Made by a program: the position numbers and the translations under genes
Notes under the pieces: model-generated
The model's database searches: none
What the model was told of the DNA's origin: nothing
The model's input: only the letters and a program-made list of their open reading frames with translations
Shown here: one piece after another, positions 37,977 through 48,920 of the stretch
Numbering within the stretch: position 1 is the stretch's first letter
Layout: each line of letters opens with the position of its first letter
DNA from: Halichondria panicea
Lineage: Eukaryota > Porifera > Demospongiae > Suberitida > Halichondriidae
Length of the DNA stretch: 64,000 bases
Assembly (NCBI RefSeq): GCF_963675165.1
Contig: NC_087389.1
Coordinates: 1,956,001 to 2,020,000, forward strand
Direction: 5' to 3'

Positions 37977-40165
37977 ATGGCCAGAGCACTGACTGTATGG
38001 GCCAAAGGACTGGGAAGGCTGTGGTCTCCAGCTCTGGTAAGCTTAGTCTACAATCCTTCAGTAATTTCAATTGTGAGCTAGCTAGCCATACACAAAATTG
38101 ATACATGTAGATCTAGTACTTTAATACACGTACATAAGAATGTATAATATAATAAGATCTACAGTGGTTCCAATGGTTATCCATCCATCTGTAGCACATG
38201 AGGTCTGCCACCCGTCTGTTCTCTACTGGCTCAGTTGCTAGTCGCGAAATGACAGTTCGTGACGCTTTGAATGGAGCCATGGGTGAGGAACTTGAACGAG
38301 ATGAAAAGGTTTTCATAATGGGTGAAGAAGTTGCTGAGTATGATGGAGCATACAAGGTAAAATTTACATACCCGCAGCATTGCAACATTTATTAGCATTA
38401 ATTACATAGGTCACCAAAAAACTGTTCGAGAGGTTTGGGAGCGACAGAGTTATAGACACACCAATCACTGAGGCGGGCTTGGCTGGACTAGCTGTTGGAG
38501 CTGCAATGGTATAATATTGAGTGTGCTATCACAAATTGTGTTTATTTATTATGCCTTTTTTTAGGCTGGGTTGAGGCCGATTTGTGAGTTTATGACATTT
38601 AACTTCTCCATGCAAGGGATTGACCAGGTGGTTAACTCAGCTGCCAAGACTCTCTACATGTCTGGAGGTTTAGTCAATGTCCCCATTGTATTTAGAGGGC
38701 CTAATGGAGCAGCTGCTGGTGTGGCTGCCCAGCACTCCCAGGACTTCAGCTCCTGGTATGCTCACGTCCCAGGGCTCAAGGTAAGAGAGCACTATCTCAG
38801 CGTTTTTTTCGGTGCTAGCACTGTCTATGCTCAGTCACCAAGAATTAAGGCACACGTGATATTGTGTGTGTATGTCTTGCTCAATGCTATCAGGGTTTCA
38901 TCTAATGGGGGGAAGGGGTGAACCTTTCCCCTCAAAATGCTCAGCTTCCCCCTCCCCCCAAAATTGTGTAGAATAATGACATCATCACATTAGTACTCTA
39001 CTACTCTATATGATGTGCGATATCTATTACATTGCACTAGCATGCAATAGGGGGTGTGGTCAAACATTTTGCGGAGTGTTTACGTGCATCCAAACCTTCC
39101 CAACAAAAACATTTAATCCTAGATGAAACCCTGGCTATCCATCACTGGCATTAGACTCTCCAAGTTTTTGCACTATATTGGCTTAAAGCAATCACTGTGT
39201 AGTTGTAACAGTGCGCTTACACTGGACTTTCTGTAGGTGGTATCGCCGTATAGCTGTGAGGATGCTCGTGGTCTCCTGAAAGCAGCAGTGAGAGATGACA
39301 ATCCAGTAGTTGTGCTGGAGAATGAGATCATGTACAACAGCATCTTTGATGTGTCTGAGGAGGCACAATCTACCGATTTTGTCATCCCCATTGGCAAAGC
39401 CAAGATTGAGAAGGAAGGTACATGAATGGAAGTGTTTGCTGGTACATGTACATGTAGTCTAGTTATTATCGACTATTAAATAGTTTACTAAGTGCTTTCC
39501 TTAACCACATTTTATATAGAGGCTTACGTAATCTGTACAATGCTCATCATTAGCTCATCTCCATGTACTGTACATAGGCACTGATGTAACCCTGGTGGGT
39601 GTGTCCAGGACAGTGGGTGTGGCTCTTGACGCAGCGAAACAGTTGCAGGAAGAGTATGGGGTCAATGCCGAGGTCATCAATCTGCGTACACTGAGGCCAC
39701 TGGATCGAGAGGCCATCATTCAGTCTGTAGCCAAGACTCACTACCTGGTTACAGTGGAGGGAGGCTGGCCACAGTATGGAGTGGGCTCTGAGGTGGCTGC
39801 ATCAATCGTGGAGAGTAAGTATAGGGAGGAAATTGATTATACTATTAAATTGTTGACTCCACTATTGCTTTGGTTTTCATATTAATTTGATGTGTTGTGT
39901 TTGTTACTTGTCAATGTACAGGTATATATTACATTCTTGAACTAAGGGTTTACATTTTAGAGGTATATATTTGATGCTGGATTGATTTCATGTATGTGAC
40001 TTCACCATTGACCCCACAGGCTCAGCATTTGACTACTTGGATGGTCCTGTGTATCGAGTGTCCAGTTCTGATGTACCTACACCTTACTGCCTTTCCCTGG
40101 AACAGCTCTCACTGCCACAGCCCCACAATGTAGTCAAGACTGTCGCAAAACTGCTGAACTTATAG
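37977..40165 (+). CDS. PDHB: pyruvate dehydrogenase E1 component subunit beta, mitochondrial
   Basis: Beta chain of the thiamine-dependent E1 that decarboxylates pyruvate in the matrix PDH complex. Exons 37977-38036, 38195-38356, 38410-38508, 38565-38780, 39237-39417, 39578-39814 and 40020-40165 join in phase to 366 residues; the human precursor has 359. The N-terminus is basic and Ser/Ala-rich with no acid residues, as in a presequence. Landmarks are [69 protein letters not shown] and NLRTLRPLD. Intron 4 carries a CAGGGTTTCAT element (38891-39133). The stop is at 40163-40165. Confidence 0.96.
38891..39133. mobile_element. CAGGGTTTCAT element, copy 2
   Basis: PDHB intron 4. Starts CAGGGTTTCATCTAATGG, ends CTAGATGAAACCCTG, flanked by GCTAT on both sides. 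243 bp. Its subterminal AATGCTCAGCTTCCCCC block is shared with copy 1. Confidence 0.92.
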
Positions 40166-40308
40166 TCATAACATAATTATTTTATAGCTATATGTATGTG
40201 TTTAAAGTGTGTTTACCCCTTTTAGCTTTACTTTAGTTTTGCCATAACTATCTATTATAGCCATAACAAACTTTATTGTGGATGTGATCATTTCCATTTT
40301 TTTATATC

Positions 40309-43300
40309 ATGGATATCTGTGAATGTGTAAAAAGAATCAAGAAGGAGCTTGATTCAGTGGTGTCATTCTGGACAGCTCACTCACACGACAAAGTTAATGG
40401 GTAATATTTATTATAGCTTGCAAAGTATTTTTATAAACTGCATGAACATGTTTGTATGCTATTTCTGGCTCAATTTACTTTTGGGGGTGGTTCTCTGCAT
40501 GTACATGTAGGGGTTACTACAACTGCCTGACAGAAGATGGTAAAGTGTATGACAGTCTTAAATATGGTTGGTTGCAAGGCAGGCAGGCAAGTCACTATCA
40601 ACTCATAGATGTTTTTATGATTTAATTTTTCGAACCTCAGGTATGGATGTACTCAAAACTCTACAACACTTTGTCACACTACCATACTCCTGAGATACTT
40701 GGTGCAGCAAAAACTGGTTAGTACACACTCAAAGTAATAATACCACTGCCCTATTACAATGTATATGCACTCATAGGTGGGGAGTTCCTGTTAAAGCATG
40801 TGTTGTCATCGGGTGGCTCAAGATGCTATTTCATCTTGACTGAAGAAGGGAAACCTTGCAAGCTGCAAAGGAAACCATATACAGAGTGTTTCTTCGTGAT
40901 TGGCCTTGCTGAATTGAGCAGGGCTACTGGCGAGGAGAGATATTGGGTAAGTTAGTGGCAGAATAATCACTGTTTACCTCGAAACCCAGTGCAGTTTCAA
41001 TACAATGGTTCTTTCATTAATTCATAGCTTGCAGCTGAGTCAATGCTCGCCTCACTGATACATTGGATAAGATTTGACGACAGCGAGTTGGGAGCTCCTA
41101 ACCTACCCGGGTGTGACCCTTGTTCTGAGCTGGGACGACCAATGATGCTGCTCAATGTGCTCACTGAGATCTGCAATGGACAGTCTGAGCTGAGGGACAA
41201 GTACAAGGAACATTTCCAGTGGGCCGTTGAGGCCATCCTCAAACATGTGAGGCTTTAATTTGAACTAAGCTCTCTATGGAACTCCAATATTATAGCTAAG
41301 TACATTATACCTGGTACATTGGTGTACAGTTCTATGCACTAGAGTAGTTCATGACACACGATTTTGTCGCCTAATACTATAGAGTGATGGTAACTGGGTG
41401 AGAGAGCATGTTGCTCCTAATGGGTCACTCTTGTCTGGCTGTCGAGGGAGACAGGTCACTCCCGGACATGCACTGGAAGCTGGATGGTTCTTACTGCAAG
41501 AAGCTGCTACAAGGTAGAATGATTGTACAGCTAGCAATGTCCACGTTTTTCAGGTTACTGAACTTGCATGCAAACTTTCTTTCTTTCCTTTGATATCAGT
41601 TTTAGTGACTGACTGTATTTTGTTTACAGAGGAGATACTGCTCTACAAAGCAAGGCGATAAAGCAGTTTATTGAGGCTCCATATGCCTATGGCCAAGACA
41701 AAGAGTTTGGAGGGCTATACTACTTCTTGGACACTGATGGCTACTGTCCAACTCAGCTGGAGTGGAGCATGAAGCTGTGGTGGGTCCACTGTGAGGCCAT
41801 GATAGCATTCCTGATGGCGTATGAGGCTACTGGAGACAAACAGTTCTGGACGACCTTCTCAAAGATCACAGATTACACCTTATCTAAGGTACGTGCGGAA
41901 TCGATATAGCATGAGATCAAGTGTTGTATGAACTAGAGCACTAAAGTGCAAACCCTCGGCTGGTGACATGATAATAATCCAGAAGAGTGATACAATAAAG
42001 TGCATGTAGTATGTATGATTGAGGCTGTCTAGCACATCAATTCAGGATCGAGCATTACATGCAACTAAACCAGACTGGAGGCATACATTGCGGAGTCCTA
42101 GCATGGCTATCCTGGTGCATGGTGCTAGGATCACACAGTCAGCAAAAAAGCACCTTTCAAAACAATAAGTGCTTCGAATAAAGGCCGTGTATGGTTAGCT
42201 GCTAACGTGCAAGTTTTGCTTTTGCTTTTCGACAATTGAAGCTTTAACATCAAAATCTGTCACTATTAAAACTAATAACTTGTTGTGTGAAGACTATCCA
42301 TCCTGTAAACTCAGTTCTGTGGTATCCAGGTAAGCACGCTCAGAAATCACAAACAGACAGACAGACAGACAAACCATACCTATACCCGCTGGCCGCGGCA
42401 CGGCATTGGGTAATACAGGCACAAGCCCGAGGCCCCTTTTCATTGGCACTGTCACATATACAGCACAATGCATTATGTGTTTTATGTCACGACAAACCTG
42501 TACCAAATTATGCCTCGTGTGTATTAATTATATAGTATTATGATATATGTGCTTATATCACGTTGTCAAGGTAACAAGCATGTAATAAAAGTCGTACAGT
42601 TCCTTTCGTGTTATTTAAATTTTCATAATATTTGAATCAACAGGGTCGACAAATTAATAACACCTCATTCTATATAAGCTCTTTTTCCTTGCATGCAGTA
42701 TTCATTCTTTTATGTTGTCCTCGCAAAAGTACAGGTACTTCACCTTTGTTTTTAACAATTTCCACTTTCGCACGGTCTTGAAATTCTTCATGAGGTATTT
42801 GCCTATTATCTTGGATGCAGGGTATATATATCAGGAGCTGAAACTCCTGCATAAGAATTAATTAATGTGGAACAGCAGTAGTGAAAGAGAATAGAGATCT
42901 TCATGTGGTAGAGAGGCAACCCAATTGCTCACAAATTCTTCTAGTAGATCTTTCGTGAGGGCTCCAAACGTATCGAACGTTACGTCAGAGTGAAGCAACC
43001 GTTATTGATTCAGAATCAGATGACAATGGCTGATCAATGGGGCAGCAGATGCTGGAGTGTCAGTGAGAGTAGGAGTATTACCGGACTGTCATTTAATACT
43101 GGTGCTTGCAGGTTGGTTGAGAGAGATTGAGAGGCTTTGGTGATTCCTTCTTGGCGGCGCTTTTGAATTTATTGTGTCTTGAGTTTAGGCATCATAGAAC
43201 ATGTACAGTAGCTAAAAGTAGCAGAAGGAGAAAATGAGTTGTACTCTTTATGTGCAATTAATAATTGTACGTATCTAATGTCATTCATTGGTGCTGTAAA

Positions 43301-45827
43301 CACCGATTAATCTATATAGCTGCAGGAGGTTTAAGCTCTACCGTATCGCGGGTAAGTTTCGTAGGGTAAAAAATTCGTTCAACTCGAGAAACAGTTGTTT
43401 TCGTGAGTAAAAAATTTCGTTTAGTCTCGTTGCCTGCACTGCATTCCTATGTTCCAGTAAGCCACGCCTACGTTAACATTTCGTGCAGGTCAGCTTGCCC
43501 ACGAAAATAACGAATATTTTACCCCACGAAAATTACCCGCTATACGATATAATAGCAACAGTCAGAACATTGAACATTGAACGTTAAAAAGTAATATGGT
43601 ATGCATGGCAAAAACAAAAAAGTACTGTGTATATATAACGAGCTGTGTATAACGAGGTTATTTGTTCCTGAGATTATAGATTATACTGACCCAGATTGAA
43701 TCTTTTTTTTAAGGCTTTCAGGCATCTCTGGAGGAGGTGGGCGTGGCAGGTGTAGGATCACTTTCACCCAGTCATAGATAAACCATTGCATAGCAGTAAG
43801 TGTGCCAACCATCAATATTCTTGGGCCAAGGCCTTTCCACATGCCTGAAAGGGTGGATATAATTATCATTGTCAAACCCAACACATGACATATATACCTT
43901 TCATTCCTAAATCTTTTGCTACTTGTAGAGCTGAACTGCCAACGTTTGAGTTCAGTTTAGAAACAATGGAGTCCTGAGGGTGGCTCACAACAGCACAGAA
44001 CACACCAGCAATGTAGCCAGCAGCGAAAGTGACCACCAGTTGAGAGCCCTTCCCTAGTTCATTTTTGGGCACAGGTACCACATGCTTGTAAACCAACTCC
44101 ACGGTCCGCTCAAATGCAGCAAACTTCATCATTGTGTAAAATATCTGACGCGACCATAGTGGAGGAAGACCCTTATAGAAGCTGAAACAAAAAGCAGATA
44201 AAATTCCTGGTTACACAAATAGATAACTTTACCCAGCGATTCCCTCTGCTTGCCACAGTTTAGGTGCACACTCTCTGAGGGTGGTGCCCCAGCCATGGGC
44301 AGTTTGAATCCTCACTTTCACTGACTCCATAGGACACAGGGCAATGTCAGCAAAGAACTCGGCACTGGCTGACGCAGCTAGGTACAGACTGGTGCGGTAC
44401 GTGAAGGCTTTTTCCTATAATTATAGGCATGTAATTGTAATCACAATTTGTATGGGCTAGCCTTACTTGTCCTGCCATGTCGGAATAAACATTCTTGAAA
44501 ACTTCATACAGTCCAAATTTACAAAGCCCTTGCATTGAGTAACCTATGAATGTTGGAGCCCATCCTCTCACAAAACCACGAATACCTTCTTCAGCTGCAG
44601 TGACCCTAAACCCATGGAACATGTTCCGATATTTTTCAGGGTCAACCTGCAAGTGTAGTATGTAACTGCTGTGCCATTGTATGCTGCTTGCATGCATGCC
44701 ATTCATCCTCTTATACATGTAGTAGAGTAGAAAATATTTAGCGAACCTGTATTCTGGATTTCACAATATCCAGAGGGACGACAGCGGTGTGTGTCAGTCC
44801 ACAGCTCAGTATGCCTCCAAACCCACACAAAGCATAGTATTTCGCGGAACCAAACTCAACGCCGTCATTGCCTGTACCATGATTATAGATCATAGTTTTA
44901 TTGTAATCACAAATAACATATTATATACCTGAAGCCAATAACAGCTTGCTATTTGAAGGAGGTAGCATAGTAGATTTCACTCTAGTATTTTAGATTGTTA
45001 ATCTAACTCTGTTCAAATATTTTACACTGCTAGTGGGATGCATTTGATCCTTTTTATGTGCTGTATTACAGATTGCCTTGTTACTTAGAATAGAACATAA
45101 CCAGTTTTTTCTTCCCATGTATTTTGGTTTCAGGCTGATGCAATCACTACATAATCATTGCACTTCCTGTACTGTGTACCCCTGAGTTTTTTAGCTTCCT
45201 GCATACCAGAGAACATGCCGTATATGCTCGATCAGAGGCCGCTCTTGTATAAAGGCCGCACTCAAATAGTAGCCTCCCTTGCTAGCAAAATGAAACATTT
45301 AGTAGCCGCTCTCAAATAGTAGCCTCAGTGAACTTTGACTCTAGCATTTCTGCACGTAGCAGCCAAAAAAATTATTACTAGCAGCTAGCTACATGTACGT
45401 AACTACAAGTATAGCAGCTTGTTAGTGCTTCACAAAGACTTTCTCATGGCAGAGTTCAAGTTTATGCAGGTGAAAACAACTTTTCATGAAAAACTAAATT
45501 ATCTGGAGCTAATAAACGCCGCTCTTGAACAGTGGCCTCTCTTGAATTGTAGCCTCCTCTTCCAGCAAAATGAAACATTTAGTAGCCGCGGCTCCTGATC
45601 AAGCATATACGGTAATACTTCTCTGTGTCTATAACTATTAAAATATCCACTCTCACTGTCTACAGTTCTCAGACCAGACTCATGGTGAATGGTATGGATA
45701 CCTAACAAGAACGGGGGAGATCAATCAAACCTTCAAAGGAGGACCATACAAAGGGTGTTTCCATGTACCAAGATGCCTACTTTATTGCCTACAAATCCTC
45801 GAAAGACTTGATAAGAACACCGATTAA
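40309..45827 (+). CDS. RENBP: N-acylglucosamine 2-epimerase / renin-binding protein
   Basis: Interconverts N-acetylglucosamine and N-acetylmannosamine in amino-sugar and sialic acid metabolism. Exons 40309-40400, 40511-40586, 40641-40716, 40777-40946, 41028-41246, 41383-41513, 41630-41888 and 45666-45827 join in phase to 394 residues. Landmarks: DSLKYGWLQGRQVWMYSKLY, PGHALEAGWFLL, QLEWSMKLWWVHCEAMIAFL and FKGGPYKGCFHVPR, with the His residues expected of the alpha6/alpha6-barrel active site. Exon 2 ends CAG followed by GCAAGT, so intron 2 appears to be GC-AG. Intron 7 is 3,777 bp, against at most 136 bp for the others, and contains an antisense phosphate carrier gene plus several repeats. The last exon supplies the conserved C-terminus, so the long intron is real. 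Confidence 0.93.
42190..42600. repeat. dispersed repeat, copy 2 (SINE-like, unclassified)
   Basis: In RENBP intron 7. Diverged from the copy at 790-1196 but collinear with it, with a (CAGA)n tract at 42353-42371. Its right part (CCAAATTATGCCTCG, near 42506) also resembles 1576-1620. Family unknown. Confidence 0.5.
43341..43547. mobile_element. TA-flanked MITE, family A copy 4
   Basis: RENBP intron 7. Left end CCGTATCGCGGGTAAGTTTC, right end GAAAATTACCCGCTATACGA, TA on both sides. 207 bp. The right end is identical to copy 2. Confidence 0.88.
43681..44968 (-). CDS. SLC25A3: mitochondrial phosphate carrier paralogue 1, nested in RENBP intron 7
   Basis: SLC25 carrier importing phosphate with protons into the matrix. 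Exons 44929-44968, 44747-44871, 44467-44646, 44233-44414, 43898-44181 and 43681-43844 join in phase to 324 residues. Three carrier repeats are visible: [20 protein letters not shown] and PQDSIVSKLN after the helices. The C-terminus [14 protein letters not shown] is typical of SLC25A3. Differences from its neighbour include RQIFYTMMKF where the family has [14 protein letters not shown] for PADS, and a short N-terminus (MLPPSNSKLLLAS). The gene has no frameshift or stop. Splicing is shared exon for exon with paralogue 2, so it arose by duplication at the DNA level. It is antisense to RENBP. Confidence 0.93.
45218..45612. mobile_element. inverted-repeat MITE, family C
   Basis: RENBP intron 7, upstream of phosphate carrier 1. 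Left end CCGTATATGCTCGATCAGAG, right end CTGATCAAGCATATACGG. The right flank is TA, the left flank TG, so one duplication base may have mutated. 395 bp. Confidence 0.78.
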
Positions 45828-45867
45828 TTATACTGCATGCGTGTGTCCCTGTAGAATATATAACTTA

Positions 45868-46608
45868 CTCAGGTAGGTTAAGGCATAATTAAGATCAGTG
45901 CCATAAATAGTATAATTAATGAAGTGCCTTGTCATTATGAAATGGCATCATCAATGCATGTTTTTGCTCTTGAATTATATCTTATACGTAGAAAGGATCA
46001 GTATGATAACATCGTTGCCATGGTTACTGGCATGTTGTGTGCGTTACCTGTGACCATTTATTTTAAACAACTCTTTTCAGAATGCAGCCTCCAATACACA
46101 CTTTCATGACCCCATCTTAGTATCAAAAGAAAGCTCTTACTATAGTACAGTAGGAACTATGCTTGTATTTAGGGCTGCTTTCATGTATTTTGTACAGTAT
46201 GCATATGAATGATTAATTTTCTCCATTTTTCAGCATTTTTATCAATTAAGTTACTGTAATCTGAGCTAGAATGACCTCATACCAAATACTAACCTTTTTT
46301 CTATTAGATATCACCAATAGCTTTCTTTTGGTAGTAATATTGCTTTGTATAAAGTAAAGTAGTATTGGAGGCTGCATTTCTAAAATGTTAGTTAAGGTCA
46401 GTCATTTTTGGTCACAGCTAACACACACAACAAGATAGTAACCATGGTAATAGTGTTACCAAATTAATGGTATTTATGTCCACAATACATTTTGGGTGAA
46501 AAAAGGTACTATTGTCAAGATATTATACAATAAATCTGAGTTTTATACAGTACACTTCATCTTCAATTTAATGCTGTTTTGCTAAAAAGCTGCCTTAACC
46601 TACCTGAG
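45868..46608. mobile_element. foldback element with long inverted repeats
   Basis: 741 bp between RENBP and phosphate carrier 2. Left end CTCAGGTAGGTTAAGGCA, right end TGCCTTAACCTACCTGAG, a perfect 18-bp inverted repeat flanked by TA. Inner arms also pair: ATGCAGCCTCCAATAC near 46082 with GTATTGGAGGCTGCAT near 46361. No coding capacity. Confidence 0.87.
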
Positions 46609-46770
46609 TATGATTTGGTGAAAAGTGATTTTATCTTGCATCAAAATACCATGGACACAATGACTCTAAATACAACGTCCTTTCACACTAATTATGATCA
46701 CTAAGCACAAAATTAATTAGACCTAATAAATAATATCTTGTACAGTTTCTCGGCAATGTTAACTACTGTC

Positions 46771-48635
46771 CTAGTTTGAGCCAGTTTGTAGCTTCTTCTT
46801 GAGGCTTTCTGGCATTTCAGGTGGGGGTGGGCGTGGTAGACGGAAAATCACCTTGACTGAGTCATAGATGAACCACTGCAGAGCTGTCAGTGTACCAATC
46901 ATCAGGATCCTAGGACCAAGACCCTTCCACACGCCTGCACGAAAGAGGATGAATAGTGAAACACATACTACGACACATAAAGTGAACACAAGCTATCAGT
47001 GGTTGTGGTAAAATGCACAGAGGGAAAAGACATACTGAACACTCCATCATACTCAAACAAGTGTATAATAATTATGCTGTAATAATGAAATTTCCTACCC
47101 ATGAACCCAAGCTGTTTGAGTGCTCCCATGGCAGTGCTTCCAGCAACAGAGTTGAGCTTGGAGACCACAGAGTCAGCAGGGTGGCTCACAACAGCACAGA
47201 ACACACCAGCAATGTAACCAGCAGCAAAGGTGACCACCAGTTGAGATCCCTTCCCAAGTTCGCTCCTGGGCACAGGTACCACATTCTTGTACAAGAACTC
47301 TACAGTCCGCTCAAATGCAGCAAATTTCATCATTGTGTATGGGATTTGACGCATCCAAAGTGGGGGAAGACCCTTATAGAATCTGCAGAAACAAATCGAC
47401 GTTACAAGCAGATAAGACAGTGATTATTACACGTGGGACAGCTTTAGACAGAAATGATTGCTTAATGACCAAAGCAAAGTTCGGTTACGTACACTATACT
47501 ACAGGATAGAGCAAGTTCTTTACAAATACACACTATATTTCCTACAATAGTTTAAGAAAAGAATTGTGAATTTTCGACGATCATACTAAAACCTAGAAAC
47601 CTAACTATTTCACCCTAAATATTATACAGATACAGAGAAGTTACGTACCATGTTTTCAGGCTAAATAGCTGCAAACGTTGCTTACCCAGCGATTCCCTCT
47701 GCTTGCCACAGTTTAGGTGCACACTCCCTGAGGGTGGTGCCCCAGCCATGGCCAGTTTGAATCCTCACTTTCACTGACTCCATAGGACACAGGGCAATGT
47801 CAGCAAAGAACTCGGCACTGGCTGACGCAGCTAGGTACAGACTGGTGCGGTACGTGAAGGACTTTTCCTATACAACAGATGGAATGAAGCCAATATGTTA
47901 AAACTCAGATGGAATGAAGCCAATATGTTAAAACTGCAGTGTTGGTGTTAATGCTAGTAATAAATCTTTGACAAGGTTCAAATTTCGTACGGACCTCTCC
48001 AAGTAGGTTAGAGTAGAAAACCTTGAAGACTTCGTAGAATCCAAATTTGCAGAGTCCTTGCATTGAGTAGCCAATTAAGGTAGGGGCCCACCCCCTGGCT
48101 AACCCACGCATGCCCTCCTCTTTCACTGACAGCCGGAACCCAGTGAACATGTTCTTGTACTTCCCAGGGTCAACCTAGATAAAAAACAGAAAAGGTGAAA
48201 ATAGAGTCCTGTATAATTTCTTTGCATGTATAGAACTATTCTATTGACTGAACAACATGATTACATGGACACTGCAAAGTTGCCTTTTGTTACTCTAATG
48301 TATTAAAGAAAGGAAATACATAACACATACCTGTATCCTACACTTGACAAGATCCAAAGGGACGACAGCGGTGTGTGTCAGTCCACAGCTCAGTATGCCT
48401 CCAAACCCACACAAAGCGTAGTATTTCGCGGAACCAAACTCGCAACTGTGTTCCTCATTGCCTACATTAGAGACAATCATTAGAACATACTTGCATCTTA
48501 TAAATAAATGACAAACATCATTAGACACATAGCTTATGAAATTAGTCAGTTCATACCACTGGCAGCGGAGAGCTTCCTTGGTGAGAAGGGTGATCCAAAG
48601 GGGTTTCTTTGAGACAGGTCTCGAATGTTCGCCAT
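46771..48635 (-). CDS. SLC25A3: mitochondrial phosphate carrier paralogue 2
   Basis: Exons 48557-48635, 48331-48461, 47995-48174, 47686-47867, 47099-47382 and 46771-46934 join in phase to 339 residues. It keeps the conserved residues that paralogue 1 has lost: [40 protein letters not shown] and [10 protein letters not shown], and the C-terminus [15 protein letters not shown]. This is probably the main phosphate importer. The start at 48635 ([20 protein letters not shown]) gives a basic N-terminus; whether it is a cleaved presequence is unclear. Exon 4 and the middle of exon 2 are almost identical to paralogue 1, while exon 3 is clearly diverged. Confidence 0.95.
47877..47937. repeat. 30-bp direct duplication
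   Basis: AGATGGAATGAAGCCAATAT occurs twice in tandem in an intron of phosphate carrier 2. Confidence 0.9.
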
Positions 48636-48920
48636 TATTCTGAACAAGAGATCCAAGCGAGTTTTTGAAGGGGCCGGAGAGACAAACAACTTGCACTGTG
48701 AGGTTCTAAAACACGCACAGCCTAGCCACAAAGGTCACGGATTCTTTAATTAAAAGCCGCGTGAACTGACAATCATCTGGTGTCATGACAATAATGTACA
48801 ATGATACATGTACATCAAAACAAACCCAGTACCTTATAATACTACATGCACGAATAACAGACTAGGACTCCACTAGCATATTGAAACACTACTGTCTGCT
48901 TTCACTACTGTCTGCTTTTA

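Noticed and set aside
45924-46109. 61-codon frame between RENBP and phosphate carrier 2
   Set aside because: Falls in one arm of the foldback element; no family match.
43681-48635. One phosphate carrier gene with mutually exclusive exons
   Set aside because: Each set has its own ATG, six in-phase exons and stop, and a RENBP exon on the other strand lies between them, so two genes are simpler.
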